A stretch of 64,000 bases of DNA from Thuidium tamariscinum (Eukaryota; Streptophyta; Bryopsida; Hypnales; Thuidiaceae): assembly GCA_947034885.2 (NCBI GenBank), contig OX344750.2:1488001-1552000 (forward strand). Direction: 5' to 3'. How positions within the stretch are numbered: the stretch's first letter is position 1; the number at the start of each line of letters is the position of its first letter. This document shows, in pieces, positions 12,468-24,345 of this stretch. Under the pieces are notes generated by a model. That model did no database searches, had not been told where the DNA came from, and saw nothing but the letters and a program-made list of their open reading frames with translations. The translations under genes were made by a program, and so were the position numbers.

Positions 12468-12669
12468 TAGCTTTTATCTGATGCTTTCTTTTTGTAGCCC
12501 TGGAATTGGGCTCAGGTAGCAAACGCGCGATCAGACCCCTCGATAGCGAGCAGTAAGACTTCGCAGTTAAGTTCGGGGTTGCACATCCGAAGCGTACGAC
12601 GAAAATTGCACAAACTAGAGAACTTGCCGCCGCAGGAACTGAATAGGGATCCCTCTCAGCGTTGCAACA

Positions 12670-13401
12670 ATGGAATGCTACTACAACAATTTCCTAACAA
12701 ATTGAGACGCAATTGACGATGAAGAAGGCTGCCTGGAAAACGAATGCCAAGCTCCATCGTTGATGTTCCCAATGCCGGTGAGGGTGCCCTATTGCTACTT
12801 GGAAGAAGAAAACAAATGCCACGACCAATAGTTAGATGACGAGCAATGTGGTTTTAGCGTAGGGTTGGCTACGTACTCCTATGGCAATGAAGTATCAAAG
12901 AAAGAGATGTACTTCATAGTTTTGAAAAATAAAACTACGATTGCTTTGGCGAAATCAGTTGTGCATGAAAGTTTATTGTGTGAAGACCATGCAACCTCCA
13001 ATTCAAGTACTGACACTTCAGATTGCGAGGGCTGCCAAGACTCGTCCTGTGATAGTGAGGAAGATGGCACCCAAGAGTCCTCCACCTCCGAATCAAATAG
13101 CAGCGAAACCTATGAGAGCATCGATTATCCTGCAAACGACGAAGAAAACTACGTCGATGACGATGGAGACGACCCCTACACGGATTGGGAGACTCAATCT
13201 CCACTTGAACCAGATTCATAGACTGGCTTCACCGTCGTCGCCTTTGCAACACAACAGCGGACGCGACCACTAACAAGGGCCGCATTGAGGGAGGAGCAGC
13301 AGCGTGTTGAAGAATCAATGCACAACTCTACGACGTACGCGAAGACAAGCAAGCGGAAGGTGCCTCCGCTTCACGGCGAAGAGGGCTATGAGCGCTCCTA
13401 A
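12670..13401 (+). pseudogene. Broken acidic ORF with three in-frame stops, unknown product
   Basis: One reading frame from ATG 12670 to TAA at 13399-13401 is interrupted by TGA 12703-12705, TAG 12829-12831 and TAG 13219-13221. All three stops can arise from CGA or CAG by a single C-to-T change, but each is only a guess. Residues about 115-180 are strongly acidic and Ser-rich (EEDGTQESSTSESNSSE, DEENYVDDDGDD). After the last stop comes a basic stretch (RTRPLTRAALREEQQR). I do not recognise the family. A polyadenylation-like AATAAA follows at about 13475. A gag-like or transposon-accessory protein is possible but unproven. Confidence 0.4.
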
Positions 13402-13676
13402 CTCCACCCTCGAGTTGGAAGTTTGTCACACGGGTCCTGTGTCTAATTGAGCTTTCTTTCTAATTGGGTATTAAAATAAAGCCTTCCAAGCAATGAACTC
13501 TTTTAGTCACGTTTTGAATGTTTCTAATCTAATGTTATGGTCAAAGTTCAACTATCCTACTCTATCCTATTCTATTTTATTGGTTGAAATTGTATCTAGT
13601 TCTAGTTCCAAGCATTCGGTAAAAAGAAACTTAACAGTAAAACAACGAGAATGAAAATCAAATGGAAGCAGTTTAC

Positions 13677-13811
13677 CTCCTCTGCGTAAATCTCCATAGT
13701 CCCGTCATCGAACATCATCATGTGTAAATACTCCCCCACAACCTTGCCATCAAAATCATCCCGGCTCTCCATCTAATCCATAATAATTCTCATGTTGTTG
13801 GTCAATTCAGT
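13677..13811 (-). pseudogene. Exon-like fragment (45 codons, one stop)
   Basis: On the minus strand a 135-nt segment is bounded by an acceptor-like GGATAG and a donor-like GTAAAC. It reads through in one frame except for TAG at codon 13. The second half reads MESRDDFDGKVVGEYLHMMM and continues FDDGTMEIYAEE, which looks like real coding sequence. Family unknown. It could be an exon captured by a transposon or a leftover of a deleted gene. Confidence 0.35.
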
Positions 13812-13813
13812 CT

Positions 13814-16800
13814 ATCCTGGTTAAAAAGAAACTACGGGTTATGTAGTGCTAATTCAATTGCGTAATTTTTTTAATTCCTAAATCCCCGGTAATTAGAAAA
13901 TACGGCAATTCAAATTAGTCCACCTATTTTGTTAATGTTTTATTCCAAAGAAATCAACGGAAATCTAATAGTTATCTATTTGTTGTTTTTAGTTTTTATT
14001 TTAATTCTAAATTGATATTATAAAATCCCAAAAAATTCAAATCGAATTAAATGAGTTTGGATGGGAAATTATCTTCAAATCTTTTCAAATCCAATTAATT
14101 TTTGAGATTATTTTAAATCCTTAAAGAAATTAGTTGTCAATTTGTCCCTTCCCCCTTGTCTTATTGGAATATTTTAAATCAACAACTATCATCAAATCTC
14201 TTCAAATCTAATTAATTTTGAAATTGCGTTAATTCGTAAAGAAATTGGTTGTCAATTTGTTTGTTTCCCTTTTGGCTTATTAGGCCTAATAAAACAAAAC
14301 CACAAAATCCAAACCTTCTAAGAATCTAATTAATGACTAACAAAGAATGTAGAACATTCTTAAGAACAAGAACCAAATCTATAGTAAGATTCTTTGAATA
14401 TTAGTTTTTAAATCCAAAGGTCAAAGAATGATACCAATTCAATAGTAATGTTCCCCCAAATATTAATTGTTTATTGTTAATTCCCTCACGTAGGTGCTTC
14501 TCCTTCAACCTTAATTCTCTCTTAACTTCTCCCGTGTACCTCACTCTTGCAATTGAGGTTGTTGCAACAAGATTTGGCTATGGAGGTTGAGTGATGAAGC
14601 TTAATTAGTGAAGGGTGGTGGATATCTCAAATATTAGATTTTTGATGCAAAAATCAAAATTATGAGTTTTGACTTTCCCTTGGAACTTTTTGTTTTTGGT
14701 CAAAAATCTAGTGTTTACAATATCCAATGTGAGAGTGGAGTGTTAGTGATTGTTTGCTTACTTGAGTGATAATGAACTTGTGTGTAAGTAGTGTTTGAAT
14801 GTCCAAAAAAGAGTTCCGAACTCCTTTCCCAGTCCCTGGACCGACCTTCTAGCCCCGGCCTGGCTCCTTCGAAGCCTGTTGATCGGAGCCTGCCCCTCGG
14901 CCACCTCACCGCCGCGGCCTGCCACGTGGCGGGGCGTGAGTGGCTGGGGGTCCGTCCGCCTTTGAGCTGGCCGCTGGTCTGTCTCCGGCCTTTGAGTCCA
15001 ACCTGGACTGGATCCTAACTGGATTTTTGGTTTTCTATTCTAAACTGGATTTTGGGTCTTATGTTTTAAACTAAAACAAACACAAAAAACTAAACTAAAC
15101 TAACTAACTAATTTTTTGGGATTTTGGATAAAAACGAAATTAAGACTCCAATAACTAAGGAAACACTCTACCAAATGAAAGTATTGTGGGTTGATCTTTC
15201 TAAGGCCAGAATGGGGTGGGCATGAATGAGAACCACCGAGGAGTGGTTGGTATTATACTTTCCTCACTCTTTTCGGATTCTTGGTGGTTTTGGGAATTAT
15301 CTTTATTCTCGTTTACCCAAATCCGTGACGTGGTTTGGAAATGATAAATCGGCTTGGTTCCCTAGTGCTTTTATTGTGATGAAATCAAGTTCAAAGCTTC
15401 GCCGTAGGGAATTTATCGGATGGTATTTTAAGAGCTTTATTTGCAAAAGGAGGTACACATGACAGTGTTTAACCGAACTTTCACTTTAAATTCTTAAAAT
15501 TTCTTAGTATTTTGGAATTTTGCAACCAAAGGAGGTACACATGACAGTGTTTAAACCGAACTTTGGCGCTCAATGCTCAAAATTTCTGTGAACTAGTGAC
15601 AAAGAAAGTGTTGAGGCCTTGCCTCTTGAGTATGTGTGACAAAAGAATAAAAATTGAAGGGGCTCTAAGCCTTCAAATTCAAAGAACTAAACGTAAACAA
15701 GACTTGGCCAAGATCTTTGGTCCAAGAGGTGCTCCGACCACACCGGTAGCACGGAAGAATAACAAGGTGTCGGTGCGAGAAATAAGGGTACTGGCAACCT
15801 CGAGGGGGGCCCTTATATACCCGTGGCCGGGCCCCTCTCAGTAATTGCCAATGAAAACACTTTGTTACTTCTTATCCTAAACTACCCTAATGTAATTCCA
15901 AAATATTAGTTGTTTAATGGTGAAAATTTCTAAAAACATCCCCATTTGGCTAACGAAATCTTGGCCAAATCAAATCCAAGATCTTAACCCAAAATATTTT
16001 AGAATTAATCCTAATTTACGTAGATATTTTGCAAATTAACCAAAAGTCGTTTTGAAAATTGTCTTTCTTTAGCCCAAAGATGGCTTTTTACGCAAGAAAG
16101 AGATCTTGACCAAATCCAATCTTTGATTTTCCAAGAGATATTTCCAAAATCACTTCTAATTAACCGCAATTAACGATTAAAAAGTCAAACTAAGAGCTGA
16201 CCCTCTCTATCTTTTAGGGAACAACTCGAAACGGAAAACCGTCTACGCCATTGTCTTCAGAAGACCCCAATTAGCCGAAGGGACCCCTTACCCCTCACTC
16301 CTAGGCCGTTTGCGCGCCCAAATTGGAATTACGGTAACTCCAATTAAAATTCAAAAATCTAACTTCTAGGATTTGCGCATTTTGATGAATCTGTCAGGCC
16401 AAGGTTGTTAGGAATGTCCGTGAGAGTAAGGAATGACTCCTTGTTTGCGACAATCGGACATCATTCGCTCTTGATACGCTGGTCAACCCGCCGCCAACTT
16501 GTAACTTCTAGTGAAATTCGATGTCGATGCCGGTTTTGATAGTTGGGAATGTTGGAATGTCTTCAAACTTGACCGGGCGCTTATTAAGCACACAAAAACC
16601 TATCCTAATTTTTAGTGAGATTTTACCGCATCATACGTAATTTCTATGAATTTACGAACATTTCTATGTGCGGTTGACTTCCCATGGAGTCAACGTGGAA
16701 TTTCGGAAAAATCCGAAATAATTTGGGTAACATCTAGGGCCCTCCTAGATTCTTGGTGTAAGTCCCACGCAACCTTGCACCTTTCTAATTTTAGTAATTT

Positions 16801-17302
16801 GGAATTACTTTGCCCAATTGGACAATTTAATTCCCGATGCTCGGGAATCTTGGACAATTGTTTGATTCTTGTTCGCTCCTGGCATGCTCCTACCCTTGGA
16901 ACACCTCTCTGTAGTCTTCAATCTCCATCCTCCATCTTTTGTCTCGTGAAGCTCAAATTCTCCAAGTCATTTGCAGTGGTTTTGCCTTTAAATCCAATTT
17001 GTTCCAATATTGGATTTAGGCCTTGGTAAATCTTCTAGGTTCGTAGTAGACTCTTTTGGCTTAGCCAGTATGTCATGTGCATCCTTAAAAGGTTGATTTT
17101 GCATAGATAGTCACTAGGACTGACTAACTCTCAATCCTTCAATTCTCTGAAAACTACTAAATCTTCACACAGACTTACTTTGGAGACTTAGAATGATTAA
17201 AATTTCTAGGATTAGGAATTCTCCACCTTTTAAGTTGGTTTTCCACCATTTTGGCATAGACTGACACCAAAACTCCTTCAACACCCTTTTTATGTCTTTT
17301 TC
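13814..17302. other. Mixed-composition region upstream of the transposase
   Basis: No intact gene. It contains a GC-rich patch at 14810-15020, a direct repeat at 15446-15575, a GC-rich patch at about 15720-15840, and a stretch at 16200-16560 of moderate GC. The 127-codon plus ORF at 16646-17029 shows no domain I recognise. Part of this may be the 5' half of a large transposon or of a retroelement. Confidence 0.35.
15446..15575 (+). repeat. Direct repeat pair, period 92 bp
   Basis: The phrase AAAGGAGGTACACATGACAG with the following GTGTTTAA(A)CCGAACTTT occurs at 15446 and again at 15538, about 36 bp each, almost identical. The intervening 55 bp are not repeated a third time. Confidence 0.8.
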
Positions 17303-19138
17303 TTGAATATTTTGGCTAATTTTCGCTATTTAATCGCGAAAAATGGACCTAGAGTCCTGAGTGCCATCTCGAGGGCTCATAAGAGCCTTGCAGCCGAAGG
17401 AAGCGGCGGAGACGACCGCCCCATGGCGTCAAGTGGACGAGGTCACGGCAGGGGACGCGATAGGGGGCGCGGCCATGGCACAGGCACTGTGAACTGCTCA
17501 TTGACTGAGCAGGCGCAAAATACAATCAAGGAAGAGTATGGTCCAAGGACTTGGGGCTACAGGTACATGAACTATAACCCCTCTGTAAAACCCTTTTTTG
17601 GCCCATCTCCTGGATTGATTGAAGAGTGGGATCGGGTCCCTTCTGTGCTTCAATTATTTGGGCTTTTCTGGTCAATTCAGACCTTGAGGCGTATATGTTC
17701 CAAAACAAATAGATATGCCACAGAAAAATTGCAGAGGATGAAGCGGGGGGTAGTGAATGCTACATGCCCTAGTGATTACAAGACATATACACGTGGGGGG
17801 ATTGGGTGGAAACCGGTGGATGTGGGTGAATTGAAGGCTTTTTTTGCTATCTCATTATACATGGGATTGAAGAAACTTTCCAACATCCGCATGTATTGGC
17901 AAAAATCACAACCCTTTCTTTATTGTCACATTATTTCCCAACTTCTATCCCGCAATCGTTATTTGCTTCTATCAAAGTGTCTTCACATTACCAACCCAAG
18001 TACTATATGTGCAGACCGTGCGTCACAAACCTATGACAAAGTAAACAAAGTGAGGTGGTTGCTAAATGAAATGAGGGATTGTTGCAAGGCCTTATGGAAC
18101 AATGGGGAGAAAATCACCATAGATGAGATGATGGTCCGTTATAAGGGTGTGTATTGCCCCGTGCGGCAATACATACCCAATAAACCCGAGAAATGGGGAC
18201 TAAAGATTTGGTGTTTGGCCGATTCCGTAGCCCGTTTTGTAAGCAACTTTGACGTTTATCGTGGGGCATCTATTGAAAGTGTAGGGGCCCCTAAGTCCAA
18301 GAAAGGTGAGCCTAAGATGGGGCAAAGGGTAGTAGAGTCATTGGTTGGTGGATTGCAAGGGCGGGGACATGTAGTAGTCATGGATAATTTCTTTACAAGT
18401 GTTGAATTATTCCGTGATTTAGAGTGGGGGGGAACCTATGCCACGGGCACTCTTTGAAGCAACCGTATAGGACTCCCACAATTTATGAAGGACCAAAAAG
18501 CATTCAAAAAAGCAACGCAAGGGAGTTTGGAATGGGCAATGCATAAATCCCGCAAAATGTGTGCGGTCATGTGGATGGATAAAAAACCGGTGCTTATATT
18601 GTCCACTAGTTCTTTGCCCCTATCTTTCCCTTGTGAAATAGTGGAAGTTCCTCGTCGCAAAGGGGGAAAAATTGATAAAATCAAGACATCACCGGTTCAC
18701 ATGGAATATACTACGTTCATGCGAGGGGTTGATGTGGTAGATCAACTATGTGGTTCTTATTCTTGCCAAGTGTGTTCTCACAAATGGTGGCACCGTCTTT
18801 TCTACTTCCTTATTGATACTACCGTTGTGAACTTGTGGATTATGCACAAGGAAATTCTGAGGAAAAAAGGCCGTAAGAAAGAGTCGTTGACACATTTCAA
18901 TTTTATTTTGGCCTTGTGCAAGGCTTTGACTAGAAGTTGGACTCGCCAAAAAGCTACCATATCTCTATTATTGGAAGACATGCCTCGAATTCATTACCTT
19001 CAAAGAAGTCATTTGCACCGACTATGTGTTGTTTGTAAGCGGAGGACGAATTCTTTTTGTGCATTGTGTTCATTCCAATGGGTGTGTTATAGTCGCGGAT
19101 GCTATATGAAAATGCACCATCTTAGTGGTACATTCTAG
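17303..19138 (+). pseudogene. piggyBac-type transposase (DDE_Tnp_1_7) with one in-frame TGA
   Basis: A cut-and-paste transposase that, by family knowledge, inserts at TTAA. The frame runs 611 codons plus stop and is broken only by TGA at 18455-18457; residues on both sides are in the same frame and fit the family without a gap. Domains in order: Arg/Gly-rich N-terminus (residues 45-60); RNase H-like core with acidic residues at D274 (in TIDEMMVRYKG), D361 (in VVMDNFFTSVELF) and D477 (in MRGVDVVDQ); C-terminal cysteine/histidine cluster starting CVVCKRR. The broken codon sits where the family normally has Arg before a conserved NRxGLP, so CGA to TGA by CpG deamination is the simple explanation. 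The start could be 17303 or Met41 at 17423. Recent decay or stop readthrough are both possible; decay is likelier. Confidence 0.9.
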
Positions 19139-20136
19139 GAGGAGGGTGGTAATGTTTCTCATCAAATCATGTGTTTTTGGGAATTGTTTGGCATTGATTC
19201 TAAATGTGCCCTTTTTTGGGTGCTTCAGACATTGAAACTTTACAGCATTTGTAGCTAGAAATGACAATCCATCCTTCTTAGATGAAGAATTATTATTTCA
19301 AATGTACTTCTATGCCTTTTCTTTCATCTTTGGAGTATTCTTTGACCCAATTTGAAAATACTGCACTACAGGGCAGGGATGGCAGTTAGTGGCCCCTCCT
19401 GGCCATAGAACCCTCAGGTAGGTCAAGCAAACAAGAAAGGGAGGGAAGCAAGGCAGGGTGGGGCGCGACAGGTGGCGGGAAGTGGGCGACAAATGGAGGT
19501 GTGCGGGAGGTGGGCGGCAGATGAAGGGAGTTGGACGGCAGGTGGAGAGAGCGCAGCCAATGAGGCAGAAGCGTAGTTTGAATTGGGTTTTCAAATCCCT
19601 ATGCACCCCTTATAATGGCAACGGCTCCCTGACATTGCAGGAAGGCAAAAGGGCAAGGAGGCCATTGCAGTCAGGGCCGGTTGCCTGCTGACATGCTGTG
19701 CACGGGCCCAATATAGGGGAGAGGGTGGTTTCTTTTTCTGAGAATTGTAACTGAAAGTTGAGTTCCAACTATTTGAAGCCCCATTTTGAATACAAATTTT
19801 GTTATCTCTTTTCAATTTTGTTTGTAGATGTTGTAAACTTTATGGCTAAAGTGTCTATAAAAAAATGCTAGGTGTTTAAAAAAATGGGAAAAAGTTATAG
19901 GCCTTCAAATGCAGGCTTCCCGGAAATATAGTGCAGTGAAATGGGTTGAAATTCAACTTCAAAACCATTTTCCCGAAAATCCGTGCGGTCAAATGACCTG
20001 AAATTTGCAGGGAATGATTAAAACTACTATATATACAAGATCCAACGGTTAAAATGTTGAAAAAACGTTTTGAAATTTTTGTGGATCCCTTACTATAAAA
20101 TTGCTATTTCAGGAAAGTTTTGAAGCACACACACAC
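19139..20136. other. Transposase 3' flank
   Basis: No further gene. Positions 19440-19560 form a purine-rich GGTGGGCGG/GGAGGTGGG stretch that gives several overlapping spurious ORFs. The last 250 bp are homologous to the inner right part of family P elements. Confidence 0.4.
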
Positions 20137-20156
20137 CTTGGGCGTTTAGGGGTTAA
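20137..20156 (+). repeat. Right terminus of a piggyBac-like (family P) element
   Basis: The sequence CTTGGGCGTTTAGGGG followed by TTAA (20153-20156) matches the right ends of family P elements. It lies about 1 kb downstream of the transposase. The preceding 200 bp resemble the sub-terminal region of the elements at 48242 and 21773. It may be the transposase element's own right end or that of a separate miniature copy; no matching left end is clear nearby. Confidence 0.5.
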
Positions 20157-20194
20157 GGTGATGGAAAAATGTTTATAAGTAGAAGAAATACAGT

Positions 20195-20419
20195 TGCTAG
20201 TATGTGAGCATAGAAAGTGAGAGCGTATGAGCTTAGAATTCTATACACCTATAGTTTAGGTGTCTATATAATAAACACCTCAATGGTTATAGTATATCTA
20301 TGTTCTAAACACCTATACTATAGGTGTTTATGTTATAAATACCTTAATGAGTGTAGGATACTTACTTATACTTAGGCTCAAGGCTTATAGGCTCACATTT
20401 CTATATTCACATACTAGCA
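20195..20419. mobile_element. Family G foldback element
   Basis: The left end TGCTAGTATGTGAGCATAGA and the right end, whose complement is TGCTAGTATGTGAATATAGA, are inverted for about 30 bp. Inside, ACACCTATAGTTTAGGTGT and ACACCTATACTATAGGTGT are hairpin units and are also related to each other. 225 bp, non-coding. No flanking duplication is clear. Confidence 0.65.
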
Positions 20420-20422
20420 TCA

Positions 20423-20745
20423 TTGGTAGAAAAAACCTTGGGGATTACAAATTTTTTTGGTAATTTTATTCCAAGAATTGAAATTACTCTGATTTTTGAA
20501 AGTCAAAAGTTGGTTCAAACTTATAACCAATGTTTAGATACTTCCATGAACATTCATTTAGAGATTACTTTGGTTCTTAAAACCAAGAATATATATGTCA
20601 TGACATTGATGACTAGAAGATGGTTTGAAACCAATAAATGATAGTAAGAAAAAAGTGTCACTCTCTATTGAATTTTCTAGTATCCTGTAGATTGTTGATG
20701 GGACCTTTGTTGGTAATAGGTGGTTCCACCTCATCCTTAGAGAAA
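20423..20745 (+). repeat. Dispersed repeat related to 34440-34755 and 63190-63500
   Basis: Shares phrases in the same order with the other two loci: TTGGTAATTTTATT..., ...GAATTTTGAAAG-like, and GATTGTTGATGGGACC followed by TTGGTAATAGG. At 34744 this module borders a tRNA primer site, so the family is probably LTR-retroelement internal sequence. The 72-codon ORF inside has no recognisable motif. Confidence 0.4.
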
Positions 20746-20859
20746 TTTTTTGGTAGGAGAGAAATACCATGCCAGTTTGTTTTTTGTAAATTGGAGTACA
20801 TTAACCTTGGGAAGAGAGGCTGATTTGTTTCAACACTCATTGTCCATCACTTTGTTTGT

Positions 20860-23100
20860 TTCCATTTTGCAAGTAGATATGAATGAAAATCTTTATATCT
20901 ATTTTTCAATGGTGAAATCATATATCTACTATAAGTCATAAAATTTTCAATTTTGGAGGGAAAAATTTGATGGGTCTATGAAATTTTTACAAAAAAATGA
21001 AGAATAGTCATATCAAATAGAGAATACACTTAGAAAATCTAAATTATTACTAGCAATGTATATTATAGTGTGCAACATCGTGGTATAAACCAAAATGACC
21101 ATATCACTCTAAATTTTTTTGAGCCCATAGTCATAGGGCAAAGGTTTATATTGCTATATGATATTAAAATTTTCAAAAAAAATTAAATTTACAATTGGAG
21201 TAGAAATTGAACTTAATAAGATTCATTTCATTAGTTGAATTCAAATTTTTAAGAAAATAAATTTTAAAACTAAAATTTGCATCAAAAAGAAATATCAAGA
21301 AATGGTCAAAGTAACCTACAAGGGTAATCCGTGGATGAAGTGTTTTGAGTTTTTTCTCTTGAAAAGTTGATATTACCATAACGAGGGAATTTACAATACC
21401 TGTCAATGAAAATGTACTCAAATAACTTTCACTTTAGGTGAAAAAATTCAATGAAATTTTTTTTTCCATTCTACAATCTTAGTTGAAGTCATCCAATTAA
21501 ATACACAGTATCCTCAATAATTTTACATGGTTCACTATCAAATGCAATTGAATTTGAAGATGTTTGGTATCTTTTGGATAACTCTAGAAATGGATGCAAG
21601 ATAGAAAAATGATTTTCACCCATTTTAAATAATAATGCATGAATACATTTTTACTCAATAGTATTGAATATTTTCTAATCATGGTACTATTGACTTTTAT
21701 AAAAGAAAAAGCGTTGAATCCACAAATTATCCTTGTACTTTATTTAATATATTCTTGCTTTAGATTCTTGATTTAACCCCTAAAGTCCTAACCTACGTTT
21801 TTTTGGCAACATAGCGATTTTAGGCAGCTCACTACAAATGGAGTTTTTATTTTTTTTCTTCCAAATTTTTGCACAACATGTGTCTGAGGAGTAGCTTCAA
21901 GTCCCAACAATTTTCATAACTTTTGACCACACGGTTAAAAAGTTATGGCATGATATGTTGTTTTGTTTGAATTGCGGGCACTCTGGGCAACAAAAAAATT
22001 ATTTAAAAATTATTTTTTGTAAAGATAAAAATTTGAATTTGGTTTATTAGATTTATATCTATGTGGAAATCTTTGATTCATTCCATTTTGATAAATGAGT
22101 CAAAAGTTATGAGGAATTTTAGTTTGGAGTAGTTTGTGGGTAGTTATAGAATCTTTACTCTACAAAAAAGTTTGAAATTCTGTATTTAATTCAATTTTTA
22201 ATATTTTTGAAAAAAAACTAAAAAATTGGGTTAAGATTGTTTATTAAAATATTTTAACGATTGGAATTGACATTTTTAGTTTTTATAAATAAATTGTTCA
22301 CAATTTAGTATTTTTAAGCATTTTCTACTTCTTTCTACTAATTATTTTTTTCCTATATGTTATACAATTCCAAGTGATTTGAAATTTTTTGAGCATATAG
22401 CTAACTTGCATTGTAAAATGAATTCAAAGAGTAACCATCACTTTTAGTATTTTTTTCATACAAATGTGACCTTGTAAAGAGCAGCTGCCCGGATTTTCGC
22501 AGGGTTAAAAAAAGGATTTTTGCTAGTTCAATTGTTAATATCTTGCAATCTGCATGGTGGAAATTTTTGGAATTTCTTACACATCTTTTCAAACCACCTA
22601 ACTACAAGATCCTACAATTAAATATGTCAAAAAATGTTTTTTTTCAAAAAAATTGCTTTTGTATTAGAAATCACAGTTTTGGAGTGATTTTGGTGGAAAC
22701 ATAGTCAAAATCCTTTAGGAGTTAAATCATAAAAATAATATATTTTTTTAATTGGAGTGGAAAAAAATTCCTAAAACTTAAAGTTTTATTGCAATTTGAA
22801 CTTCGGACTTATAAGCATGGTTTGTTTATTTTACTATTTCAGATGATACATTCATTTTGATTTATACAATAAATTCACTCTCTATAATAATACATATAGT
22901 GAAAATTTCAAATTTTTTGGGCATGTTTTGTATTTGATATGAGTTTCTTAAAAAATATTCTTAAGGAACTAACATTAATTTTGGATTTTCATCAAAGAAT
23001 CTAAATATTTATAATTCATAGAATATATGTATTTTTACCTCTAAGATATGAAAATAAAATTTTCTTTCATGTATAATTGCAAAAAGAAGCAAATAGAGTG
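20860..23100. repeat. Family H inverted repeat, copy 1, split by P2
   Basis: The left arm (about 20860-21470) and the right arm (about 21480-21772 plus 22726-23100) resemble each other as inverted copies. Both resemble 24940-26690. The arms meet near 21475. The right arm is interrupted by the TTAA element P2: the phrase around ATTCTTGATT before it and ATCATAAAAATAATAT after it join in the uninterrupted copy at 25150-25190. No ORFs of note. Confidence 0.45.
21773..22725 (+). mobile_element. Family P element P2
   Basis: TTAA 21773-21776, left end CCCCTAAAGTCCTAACC; right end AATCCTTTAGGAG with TTAA 22722-22725; 945 bp between. Same subfamily as P4 and P5. Contains the phrase GCAGCTGCCCGGATTTTCGC typical of that subfamily. 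Non-coding. Confidence 0.8.
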
Positions 23101-23718
23101 AAAATTGAACGACCCAATCCTTGACTATGGGCCTATCCTTTTAGGAATGAGAACATATTCATTCAAGCTCACACTTCAAAGCCCGCAAAGAAATGTAGTT
23201 AATACACTAACTACATATTTATTTTAGAAAAGTAGCTTTAAATGTTTTTTAAGGTTCGTGACCAAGGCTTTCTAAAGGCATTGGAAGACATGTTGGTTCT
23301 ATTGTAGGGGCAACTACATTAAATGTACATTTAATATTATATTGCAACATATTCTAATTAGTGAGGGTATTAAATTAGAGTCACCTACAAATTTATTTGG
23401 ATGAAAATTGGTACAAAACAATAATATTCCAACCTACATCAATTTTATTATTTCATAAATAGTGGAATTTTGATAAATTAGTATCATATATACTATAAGA
23501 TAAGTCCATGTACTTGAATGATTGATTTAAATGTGCTAATTACATTGAAACAATTTCAAGGAGGTTGTAAGTTACTTTGCAACTTCTAAAATGGTCAATG
23601 ATATGGTGTAATGTAGACAAAAATACAAATAATATATTTCCTTTATTCCTTTGTCTTTTCAATCTTTTTGTGCCAATCTTACACATATTATTGTATCCTT
23701 ATTTGTGTCTTCATTAAA

Positions 23719-24345
23719 TTAACCCCTTAAATGCCCAAGACACCATATTTGGTATTTACAAAACTTTGAAGTTCAATGAAGTCTAAACTAAATACTATTT
23801 TCTTTGTTGAATATCCATTAAAGTCACAAATATGATTAGAACAAAAAATGCTTAGGATTTTTCTACTGAAGATTTATACAATAGTGTCCATTGCAAATCT
23901 TAATTTTTTTCATATTAAAGGCTTCAAAGATATACCACAAGTACATAGGATCTTGAGAAGAGATTCACGTTATTATACAACTCATTTGAAAAATTGTAGA
24001 GTAGATTTTACAAAGATGTGTTTGCTTATTGTCATGTACATTATATCTTCTAACTTCATATTTTTTTTATGACCTCAATTTTAGATTTCTACTTATACAA
24101 AGAGGATTGAAAATCCTCAAATCACTTTTACAATTGTAACCCTCCTGATCAAACATTATAATCTTTCAATTCATAAGTAATATTATTATATTTGCTATTC
24201 TAATGTCATCCATAGTATGTCTAGTTTAAATTTGTAAGGTAACATTTATAAAAAAATGATATTAACTAACAAATTTTTATTTTTTAATTTAGTTTTGAGA
24301 AAAATCCAAAAGGTTCAAACAACAATTTAGGCATCGAGGAGTTAA
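23719..24345 (+). mobile_element. Family P element P8
   Basis: TTAA 23719-23722, left end CCCCTTAAATGCCCAAGAC; right end TTTAGGCATCGAGGAG with TTAA 24342-24345. 627 bp. Termini resemble those of P6 and P7. The 74-codon ORF inside is not considered a gene. Confidence 0.65.

Noticed and set aside
19458-19691. ORF in a GGTGGGCGG-rich stretch
   Set aside because: Simple-sequence composition and overlapping ORFs on both strands; no protein-like features.
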